Source: Prevotella sp.
GTDB taxonomy: Bacteria; Bacteroidota; Bacteroidia; Bacteroidales; Bacteroidaceae
Direction: 5' to 3'
Length of the DNA: 20,664 nucleotides
NCBI GenBank assembly: GCA_017442765.1
Contig: JAFRZC010000175.1
Coordinates: 1-20,664 of the forward strand
Part shown: piece by piece, positions 15,301-20,664 of the stretch
Position numbering within the stretch: the stretch's first letter is position 1
Layout: the number at the start of each line of letters is the position of its first letter
Made by a program: the position numbers and the translations under genes
The notes under the pieces: generated by a model
The model's database searches: none
Told to the model about the DNA's origin: nothing
Seen by the model: only the letters and a program-made list of their open reading frames with translations

Positions 15301-15860
15301 AGAACACCGCCGACAACCCGGGCGACCGCCGCGTCATCGGAAACTCGCTGCCACGCTACAACTACAATTTCCGACTCGCGCTCGAGTACCGGGGCTTCGA
15401 CCTCTCGGCCTTCTTCCAAGGCGTAGGCCGCTGCAACTGGTATCCCGCCACCGAGGCCACCACGTTCTGGGGTCCTTACTCACGACCCTATCAGGCTTTT
15501 ATCCACAAAGACTTCATGAACGACGTGTGGAGCGAGGACAACCCCGATGCCTACTTCCCGCGCTATCGTGGCTACGAGGCTCTCGGCAGTGGCAACCAGC
15601 TTGGCCCTGTCAACGACCGCTACCTGCAGAACCTGGCCTACTTGCGGCTGAAGAACCTCACCGTAGGCTATACCTTGCCGCTGCTTAAGCGATGGGTGTC
15701 GCAGATCAGGGTCTATTTCTCCGGCGAAAACCTGTTCTACCTCTCGCCCTTCACGAAGCACTGCAAGACCATCGACCCCGAGGTGGCCATCTCGACATCG
15801 ACTGGTATCAACTACGGCTTCTCAAAATCGTTCACCTTCGGACTCAACGTGGAAATCTGA
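12324..15860 (+). CDS. SusC/RagA-family TonB-dependent receptor with STN domain
   Basis: A 1178-residue outer-membrane importer. In order: signal peptide (1-22, ending LHAQ); an STN domain (about 23-93) that signals to FecR; a repeat-derived linker (about 102-128); a carboxypeptidase-D-like domain (about 131-200, GEPLTGATVKVKGT and VSYVGFETVEV); the TonB-box-like EVVVVGYGTQKK near 206; a plug (about 220-330, IDIRGVASINGGSPLILVDGVE and SAAAIYGAKASSGVVLITTK); and a 22-strand-type barrel to the C-terminus GLNVEI. It works with the SusD-like lipoprotein to import a substrate, and the STN domain explains the sigma/FecR pair upstream. The substrate is not evident, as no glycosidase is encoded here. 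The linker carries the in-frame G-rich element at 12645-12673. Confidence 0.96.
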   Translation: MRKYILLLIFAAIIPLTSLHAQRVTLTLPKMTLRAALPYVEKAAGVHFFYSGNLDGLNKTVQLNVKNASLDRCLNQLLKGTGIGYTLEANNVVALHAAKATPSPRTAFRPGGKTEGGLFFSGESSGGLVTGVVTDTQGEPLTGATVKVKGTGAGVATDLDGNFRLDGVSHGQLIEVSYVGFETVEVRYAGKPLNIRLKENTELLKEVVVVGYGTQKKVNLTGAVSVVDSKQLTGRPSINSATALQGADPSLNIKMGTGGPNSTYSIDIRGVASINGGSPLILVDGVEMNLSRLNANDIESVSILKDASAAAIYGAKASSGVVLITTKSGAADAKPTVTFDLKTGWKAPTTSTDFITQGYWSVFINDLFLNEHAGFGFTTYDESDYAELWMRLGQHAETAERPWAVVQSDGSYKYYANFDWYNHYFKRNRPMNDYNVSVKGGSERVNYFVSGRFYDEDGMIRQNNDKFQSYSTRAKMNIKVTDWLKYGVNMSFFNSRYTYPGGNDLQYTFRGTALHSLAYIPSTNPDGTSVYLNRYNYNGNVAVGNGLNAVLNYGKHFNNELNREWVVKNDVELRLLKDWTVNADHSYLFRNYEFEARRVPVPYSATAGVVSYIDPANASVTRDQYSQRHTRTTNQIYNIYTTYSPTFGEHHLKLMLGLNGESYRSRSLKAERYELLSTELSSFNIATGEIPTLIEDRYNSETRGYFGRLNYDYAGRYLFEASGRYDGSSRFHRDHRWGFFPSASLGWRISEEPFFKPLRRFWDNAKLRLSVGSLGNQQVSYYAYIQSIDTARKNSGVTLDGITQLDYASESDPVADNLTWEKVITYNAGLDLSFFGSRLNTTFDIYTRYTRDMLTNGASLPAVYGAAVPKMNAADMRTRGWELSVSWNDKVALFGRPLSYTVGAGIGDYRSKITKFDNPTKRLSDYYEGMTLGQIWGYHVSGLFATDEEAAAWPIDQTIVNQDIQVSGPHKGLHAGDMRYEDLDGDGVIGIGENTADNPGDRRVIGNSLPRYNYNFRLALEYRGFDLSAFFQGVGRCNWYPATEATTFWGPYSRPYQAFIHKDFMNDVWSEDNPDAYFPRYRGYEALGSGNQLGPVNDRYLQNLAYLRLKNLTVGYTLPLLKRWVSQIRVYFSGENLFYLSPFTKHCKTIDPEVAISTSTGINYGFSKSFTFGLNVEI
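12645..12673 (+). repeat. G-rich element in the susC linker
   Basis: ttccg, cccagggggaaa, ga, cggagggggg: the same word order as at 9334-9358 in the CotH gene. It encodes part of FRPGGKTEGG, between the STN domain and the carboxypeptidase-D-like domain. More G-rich sequence (FFSGESSGG) follows to about 12705. Confidence 0.55.
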
Positions 15861-15864
15861 TAAT

Positions 15865-15885
15865 AATTGATAATTGAAAATTGAT
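15865..15885 (+). repeat. three tandem aattgaW heptamers at the susD start
   Basis: aattgat, aattgaa and aattgat lie in the 23-bp gap between the SusC and SusD genes. The third copy overlaps the first candidate ATG (15884) of the SusD gene. Confidence 0.65.
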
Positions 15886-17707
15886 GATTATGATTAGTTC
15901 AACTTTTCATTCCCCGAATCTCAAACGCTTAACATCAGGCATCAAACTTCTGCTGATGGCAATCGTCATCGTCTCATGCTCCGACATGAACCAATATCCT
16001 GAGGACAAGCTCTCGCCCGAGACCTACTTCTCCTCGGAGACCGAGCTGCGGCTCTACACCAACCAGTTCTACTCGCTCATGCCTTCAACTGGCAGCGACT
16101 TCAACTGGTATCTCGAGCAGGGCGAGCACTTTGTGGGGCCGACGCTCACCCGTGAGATTCTCGGTGCGCGCGTCATCCCCAACAAGAGCGGCGACGTGGG
16201 GTGGACATGGACGCAGCTGCGCAAAATCAACTACTACTTGCAGCACTCCTCGCGCTGCGAAGACGAGGCTGCCCGCAACCGCTACGATGGCGTGGCCTAC
16301 TTCTTCCGCGCGTGGTTCTACTACAACATGCTGACCAAGTTCGGCGACCTGCCCTGGTACGACCAGCCCGTGGCTTCCGACGATGCCGAGCTGCTGAGCA
16401 AGCCCCGCGACAGCCGCGATGTCATCATCGGCCATATCATCGACGACTGCGACAGCGCGGCCGAGTTGCTGCCTGCCGCCCACAACTATGCCGAGGTATG
16501 CCGCTGGACAGCCCTCGCGCTGAAAGCCCGTGCCTGCCTGTTCGAGGGCACCTTCCGCAAATACCACGACGGCGATGTCTTCAACCCCGCCCACCTGCCG
16601 TCCGACAATCTGCTCCGCCAGGCTGCCGAGGCTGCCGAGGCGGTGATGACCGACGGCGGCTACAAGCTCTACACCGAGGGGAGCGAGCCCTATCGCGACC
16701 TGTTCGCCTCGATGGACGTACGCACCGACGAGGTTATCTGGGCACGCCTCACCTCCGAGGAGACCGCCATCAAGCACAATGCCAACGGCTGGGCTAATAC
16801 CCGCGCCACCGGATTCACCAAGGCCTTCGTCAACCTCTACCTCAATGCCGACGGCACGCGCTTCACCGACCGCGACGACTATGCCACGATGCTCTACGTT
16901 GACGAGTGCAAGAACCGCGACCCGCGTATGGCGCAGACCGTCTATTGTCCGGGATATGTTCAGAAAGGACAGACCAAGACTGCTGCTACCGACCTTTCGC
17001 TCTGCCCTACGGGCTATAAATACATCAAATATGTGATGGACGCGAAGTACAACATCTGGGACGGCTCGCTCGTGCCGCTGCCTATCTTCCGTCTGGGCGA
17101 GATGTATCTCATCTATGCCGAGGCTCTCGCCGAGCTCGGAGCACTCACGCAGGCCGGTCTCGACCGCTCGGTCAACCTGTTGCGCGACCGTGTGGGCATG
17201 CCCCACTTGCAGCTGGACGAGGCCAATGCCAGCCCCGATCCCTACCTGCTCAGCGACCAGACGGGCTATCCACATGTGACAAAGAGCGCCATGACCGGAG
17301 TCATACTCGAGATACGCCGCGAGCGCATGATAGAACTGGCGCTCGAAGGACACCACTACAACGACATCCTCCGTTGGAAGGAGGGAAAGACCTACGAGCG
17401 GGCATTCCTCGGACAATACTTCCCGGGCGAGGGTAAGTACGACCTCACCGGCGACGGCAAGGCTAACGTTGCCCTCTACACAGACAAGAAACCCGGCGGA
17501 CTCGGCATGACCTTCCTCAAGATTGGCACCGACATCCACCTCTCCGAAGGCAACCACGGCTACATGATCGTGCATGGCGAGGAAGCCTTGCAGCGCACAT
17601 GGAACGAAAATCGCGACTACCTCTATGCCATCCCCGTCAACGAGCGGCTGCTCTCCAACGGACAACTCTCGCAGAATCCGGGGTGGAACGACGGACTGAA
17701 TTTCTGA
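15884..17707 (+). CDS. RagB/SusD-family nutrient-binding outer-membrane lipoprotein
   Basis: A 607-residue SusD-like lipoprotein, the surface lid of the SusCD importer. The signal peptide ends in lipobox IVSC (Cys32 from this start), followed by SDMNQYPEDKLSPETYFSS, typical of SusD mature N-termini. The helical SusD core shows KINYYLQHSS, RAWFYYNMLTKFGDLPWYDQP and RWTALALKARACLFEGTFRKY. The C-terminal part has FRLGEMYLIYAEALAELG, EIRRERMIELALEGHHYNDILRW and the usual ending QNPGW. Start choice: TTG 15881, ATG 15884 and ATG 15890 are all in frame; the ATGs are preferred and either gives a proper signal peptide. It is coupled to the SusC gene by a 23-bp gap. Confidence 0.95.
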   Translation: MIMISSTFHSPNLKRLTSGIKLLLMAIVIVSCSDMNQYPEDKLSPETYFSSETELRLYTNQFYSLMPSTGSDFNWYLEQGEHFVGPTLTREILGARVIPNKSGDVGWTWTQLRKINYYLQHSSRCEDEAARNRYDGVAYFFRAWFYYNMLTKFGDLPWYDQPVASDDAELLSKPRDSRDVIIGHIIDDCDSAAELLPAAHNYAEVCRWTALALKARACLFEGTFRKYHDGDVFNPAHLPSDNLLRQAAEAAEAVMTDGGYKLYTEGSEPYRDLFASMDVRTDEVIWARLTSEETAIKHNANGWANTRATGFTKAFVNLYLNADGTRFTDRDDYATMLYVDECKNRDPRMAQTVYCPGYVQKGQTKTAATDLSLCPTGYKYIKYVMDAKYNIWDGSLVPLPIFRLGEMYLIYAEALAELGALTQAGLDRSVNLLRDRVGMPHLQLDEANASPDPYLLSDQTGYPHVTKSAMTGVILEIRRERMIELALEGHHYNDILRWKEGKTYERAFLGQYFPGEGKYDLTGDGKANVALYTDKKPGGLGMTFLKIGTDIHLSEGNHGYMIVHGEEALQRTWNENRDYLYAIPVNERLLSNGQLSQNPGWNDGLNF

Positions 17708-17747
17708 GTGACAACCCCTCACGAACCCGTTAACAAGCCCTCACAAT

Positions 17748-17876
17748 GCGAAAGGCCGTCTTTCACAAAGTAATATATATTATATTACCGAGTAATAGTA
17801 TATATATTACTAAGTAAAATAATATATATTACCGAGTAATATAATATATATTACTTTGTGAAAGTTTGTCTTTTGA
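17748..17876. repeat. tandem array of six palindromes with exact 22-bp period
   Basis: 19-nt palindromic units start at 17748, 17770, 17792, 17814, 17836 and 17858, each followed by 3 nt. The four inner units are AT-rich (gtaata...tattac); units 17770-17788 and 17836-17854 are perfect, with 8-nt arms and a 3-nt centre. The outer two (GAAAG...CTTTC-like) resemble the units of the array at 4381-4488. The whole array is also one large inverted repeat: 17760-17781 is the exact reverse complement of 17843-17864. It fills much of the 256-bp gap between the SusD gene and the beta-helix gene. Confidence 0.92.
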
Positions 17877-17963
17877 GTAAGGAAAGGCCACCGGTCAGGT
17901 CATGGGGAACTAACAACGATATTTAAGTATCGGAAAATCAATAACTTTTAAAACATTACGACT

Positions 17964-19514
17964 ATGAAGAAAATTTTTACTTCGATGATGGTGGCGGTCT
18001 TTCTGGCCGTGCCTCAGGCAATGATGGCCGACGAGTATTTCTTCAGCCCCGAGGGTGCTGGGGAGATGGACGGCTCGTCGTGGGAGAACGCGGCATCGGG
18101 CGACCTGCTGGGTGCCACGATTAAGGAACTGGGCGAGGGCGATGCCGTCTATCTGATGGAGGGCAGCTACCTGCCCGACGTGAACTTCGGCTATTGGCAG
18201 ATTCCCGCCGGAGTGACCATCAAGGGCGGCTATCCCACCACGATGACGGGCACCGACACCGCTATCAGCTATCCCACCAACGGACAGTCGGTGTGGAGCG
18301 CCGACCTCGACGGCGACGGCGAGGGTGACAATGGCAAGCAGCCGTTTGTGGTCATCGGCGAGGAAACGGGCAACTACGAGTTGTTTGCCAAGACCACAAT
18401 TGCCGGTATCACCATTCGCGACTGCGTGAACTCGGGCGGACGCGACTACGGCGGCGCGGCCATGTATCTGAACGACTGCACGCTGGAGATGGACCACTGC
18501 TTCTTCCTGAACAACAAGCTGACGGGCAAGACCGACGCAGGCAACCCCACGCGCGGCGGCATCATCGTGGCACGCGGATGCTGGATATACTTCCACGACT
18601 GCGTGTGGCGCGACAACAAGTCGGGCTGTGTGGGCGTGGCCTTCCAGGGCAGGCAGTCGGGCGGCGGCACAACGGAGAACGGCGGCAAGGGATGCTACAT
18701 CATCATGGACCGCTGCGAGCTCTCGCACAACACGGTATGGGACCCCATCACGGATAAGTTTACGCGCTACGGCGGCGCGCTGGCCATAGCCGACTGGGGC
18801 GGCACGCTCGTCATGGTGAATTCTACGGTTACTGACTCACACATCTCGTGGGCCGGCGGCATGTGCCGCATGGGTACGGGCACGACGATGTATGCCGTGA
18901 ACAATACATGGTTCAACTGCACCTGCAACTTTGGTACTCGCCACTCGGGCGACATCCTCTCCATGGGTACGGCCAGCACGCTCTACTCGATGGGCAACAT
19001 CGCCGTCACGCCGACAGACGACCGCGTCGACATGATGTCCACGATGTTTATCCAGGAGGGCCGTTGCAAGTGGGTCTCTGGCGGCTACAACGTTTGGGGG
19101 TCGCTCTTCAACGCTTCCACTGATCAGCCCGCCCCGACCGACGACATCGACAAGAGCCACACACAGGAATATGTCTTCGGCGATAACGAATACACCGAGA
19201 CCGACAAATTGAAGTTCGCCATCGAGCCGAAGGAGGACTTCCGCGGCGTGCCCGTCGCCGACCTTCAGGCCTTCGCCGAGGAAATCGGCCTGCCCGAGTT
19301 CATCGATGTGACCGTCGATATGCTGGGCAACAAGCGCCCCGACACTACGGTGCCGGGAGCCTACGACAACAAAGGCGGCACCACGGGTGTTCAGTATGTT
19401 GTGGCTCAGCCACAACCTGCCTCGCAGCTTGTCTATGACCTGCAGGGCCGCCGCCTCAACGCCATCCCGCAGCACGGCCTCTTCATCATTAACGGAAAAA
19501 AGGTGATAAAATAA
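17964..19514 (+). CDS. secreted right-handed beta-helix protein with C-terminal sorting motif
   Basis: A 516-residue exported protein. The signal peptide is residues 1-22 (ending AMMA). The N-terminal region (DEYFFSPEGAGEMDGSSWENA, GDAVYLMEGSYLP, GVTIKGGYP) is typical of pectate-lyase-like parallel beta-helix proteins. Rungs with alternating hydrophobic residues and N/D turns continue through about residue 340 (CTLEMDHCFFLNN, CYIIMDRCELSHN, LVMVNSTVTDS). The C-terminus (VYDLQGRRL...GLFIINGKKVIK) matches the short sorting motif of T9SS cargo in Prevotella-like bacteria. I see no clear lyase catalytic set, so a binding or adhesin role is as likely as polysaccharide cleavage. The gene ends 10 bp before the next and probably shares its transcript. 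Confidence 0.85.
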   Translation: MKKIFTSMMVAVFLAVPQAMMADEYFFSPEGAGEMDGSSWENAASGDLLGATIKELGEGDAVYLMEGSYLPDVNFGYWQIPAGVTIKGGYPTTMTGTDTAISYPTNGQSVWSADLDGDGEGDNGKQPFVVIGEETGNYELFAKTTIAGITIRDCVNSGGRDYGGAAMYLNDCTLEMDHCFFLNNKLTGKTDAGNPTRGGIIVARGCWIYFHDCVWRDNKSGCVGVAFQGRQSGGGTTENGGKGCYIIMDRCELSHNTVWDPITDKFTRYGGALAIADWGGTLVMVNSTVTDSHISWAGGMCRMGTGTTMYAVNNTWFNCTCNFGTRHSGDILSMGTASTLYSMGNIAVTPTDDRVDMMSTMFIQEGRCKWVSGGYNVWGSLFNASTDQPAPTDDIDKSHTQEYVFGDNEYTETDKLKFAIEPKEDFRGVPVADLQAFAEEIGLPEFIDVTVDMLGNKRPDTTVPGAYDNKGGTTGVQYVVAQPQPASQLVYDLQGRRLNAIPQHGLFIINGKKVIK

Positions 19515-19524
19515 AAACGAAGAC

Positions 19525-20664
19525 ATGAAACGTCCCGTCATCTTCTTCGTGCTTGCCACGCTCCTCTCTCCAGCCTACCCCCGACCCCTCCCAGAAGGGA
19601 GGGGAGTAGAGGGGACGGGGGTAGGTTCTCTCCATCGTTTCGCGGGCTACAACGTGCGGTTCGTAAACACCTCGAACGGCGACACGGGTGCCAAGTCGTG
19701 GAGCGAGCGGGGTCCATATGTGCTGAAGCTCATCAAAGACTATGACTTCGACATCGTGGGCATGGAGGAGGTGACGGGGCGCAACGGCAACAGCAAGGCC
19801 TGTCTGAACCCGCTGACGAACAAGTCGCAACTTGAGGAAATCGCCGAGGGTCTCGCCGACTACGGCATCATTCAGTATGAGCGCAGCGGGCTGCACACCG
19901 TGCAGGGCTACTCGTTCAACGTCATCGCCTACAAAAAGTCGAAGTATGAGCTGCTGGAGACCGACTGCTTCTGGCTCTCGCCTACTCCGACGAAGGCCAG
20001 CGGCGGATGGGACAAGAGCGGCAACTACAACATCTGGCGCACAGTGGGCTGGGCGCACTTACGCGTGAAGGAGACGGGCGAGACCTTCTACTTCTGCGTG
20101 GCGCATGTGAACTACGGCGGCTCGGCCGACGGCCCGAAGAGCGGAGCCTGCGCTGAGAAGATGATGCGGCAGATTGCGGGCGAGGAGCCGCTCATCCTGG
20201 TGGGCGACTTCAACATGCGACGCAGCGACCACGAGCAGGCCTACCGCTCGTGGGCCTCGTGGCTCAACGACGCGGCGCTGAGGGCTGAGACCAATCTCTG
20301 CCTGCCCGTGGAGAACGGCCAGACCACGCTGACTACTACCGGGTGGACACCCATCACAAATCCGACAGCCAACGGCTCGGAGTTCGACTATTCGTTCTAT
20401 CGCCATATGCGGGTCTGGGAACGCCATATCATCACCGAGAACTTCGGTCGCGGCGTGAACCCCAGCGACCACTACCCCGTGCTGGTGTGCTGCGAGCTGG
20501 CTCCCGAGGAGGGCAGTCGGTCGCACGACGTGCGACAGGGCGAGAGCATTGCCGACGCGCTGGCCGATGCCCAACTCGACGACACCATCCGCGTGGAGGC
20601 CGGCGTGTATCGCGAGCAGCTGTTTCCCGACAACTCGGTGACGATTGTGGGGGGATACAACAGC
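19525..20664 (+). CDS. secreted EEP-family protein fused to a beta-helix-like domain (partial, runs off the right edge)
   Basis: Frame open from the ATG at 19525 to the window end (380 residues, no stop), so the C-terminus is missing. After a hydrophobic signal peptide (about 1-19) and a repeat-encoded linker (20-35) comes an endonuclease/exonuclease/phosphatase domain with its usual residues: N43 (YNVR), E82 (GMEEV), H194 (AHVN), D228/N230 (GDFNM), D288 (EFDY) and D315/H316 (SDHYP). Such enzymes cleave phosphodiester bonds in nucleic acids or act on phospholipids or inositol phosphates; the substrate here is not decided. From about residue 333, ESIADALADA...DTIRVEAGVYREQ...VTIVGGYN begins a beta-helix-like domain resembling the N-terminus of the upstream protein, 10 bp away. 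The motif set makes the EEP call firm; the fusion partner is seen only in part. Confidence 0.87.
   Translation, partial: MKRPVIFFVLATLLSPAYPRPLPEGRGVEGTGVGSLHRFAGYNVRFVNTSNGDTGAKSWSERGPYVLKLIKDYDFDIVGMEEVTGRNGNSKACLNPLTNKSQLEEIAEGLADYGIIQYERSGLHTVQGYSFNVIAYKKSKYELLETDCFWLSPTPTKASGGWDKSGNYNIWRTVGWAHLRVKETGETFYFCVAHVNYGGSADGPKSGACAEKMMRQIAGEEPLILVGDFNMRRSDHEQAYRSWASWLNDAALRAETNLCLPVENGQTTLTTTGWTPITNPTANGSEFDYSFYRHMRVWERHIITENFGRGVNPSDHYPVLVCCELAPEEGSRSHDVRQGESIADALADAQLDDTIRVEAGVYREQLFPDNSVTIVGGYNS
19570..19625 (+). repeat. GC-rich inverted repeat inside the EEP gene
   Basis: CCTACCCCCGACCCC (19574-19588) is nearly the reverse complement of GGGGACGGGGGTAGG (19611-19625), with one mismatch in 15. 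The left part, 19570-19606, matches the intergenic element at 10169-10206 in the opposite orientation. In frame it encodes about residues 16-34, directly after the signal peptide core. Confidence 0.8.

Noticed and set aside
17748..17876. CRISPR array
   Set aside because: Units are 19-nt palindromes with 3-nt gaps; there are no unique spacers of CRISPR length and no cas genes nearby.
17917..17932. Small palindrome cgata...tatcg before the beta-helix gene as an operator
   Set aside because: It has only 5-bp arms in AT-rich sequence, which is expected by chance; no promoter motif supports it.

Overview
The window reads as chromosomal DNA of a Bacteroidota bacterium, most likely order Bacteroidales and a GC-rich Prevotella-like lineage. 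Evidence from the sequence: a SusC/SusD pair, an ECF sigma/FecR pair of the Bacteroidetes type, C-terminal sorting domains of the type IX secretion system (T9SS), TAnnTTTG promoter elements, and GC-rich, AT-rich and 7-bp repeats of the kind found scattered in such genomes. All recognised genes are on the + strand. The genus is inferred.

Region 1 (1-292) is the 3' end of polA. Region 2 (about 300-4173) is an AT-richer four-gene cassette: an EcoRI-family adenine DNA methyltransferase, a DUF262-HNH nuclease, a DUF4238 protein, and a GIY-YIG (T5orf172-type) nuclease whose C-terminal domain resembles a RAMA modified-DNA reader. Gaps are 9, 17 and 17 bp, so it is probably one operon. It looks like a restriction-modification or defence module and is the best candidate for a poorly described system here.

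Region 3 (4174-4916) has no supported gene but is full of repeats: a tandem array of short palindromes with a ~22-bp period, 7-bp repeats, and a cluster of GTC/GAC motifs at 8-bp steps. It ends in a good promoter for the next gene. Region 4 (4917-10151) encodes a 1744-residue secreted protein with LamG-like, lamin-tail, chitobiase-C-like, CotH, galactose-binding-like, second lamin-tail and T9SS sorting domains. Region 5 (10152-10348) holds a terminator-like hairpin, a GC-rich repeat and a 20-bp palindrome.

Region 6 (10349-17707) is a signalling and uptake operon: ECF sigma factor, FecR anti-sigma factor, small lipoprotein, SusC-type receptor with an STN signalling domain, and SusD. STN plus FecR plus sigma implies that substrate binding at the outer membrane induces the operon. 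No glycosidase is present, so the substrate is unknown. Region 7 (17708-17963) carries a second 22-bp-period palindrome array, here AT-rich and foldable into one large hairpin. Region 8 (17964 to the end) encodes a secreted beta-helix protein, then a secreted endonuclease/exonuclease/phosphatase (EEP) protein that is starting a beta-helix-like domain when the window stops.

A theme across the window is repeat DNA sitting in frame inside genes. A 50-bp GC-rich repeat occurs twice in the CotH gene and encodes the same 15 residues each time. A 7-bp repeat array interrupts its second lamin-tail domain. A G-rich element sits in a SusC linker and in the CotH gene. An inverted GC-rich repeat lies just after the signal peptide of the EEP protein. 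No tRNA, rRNA, CRISPR array or transposase was seen.
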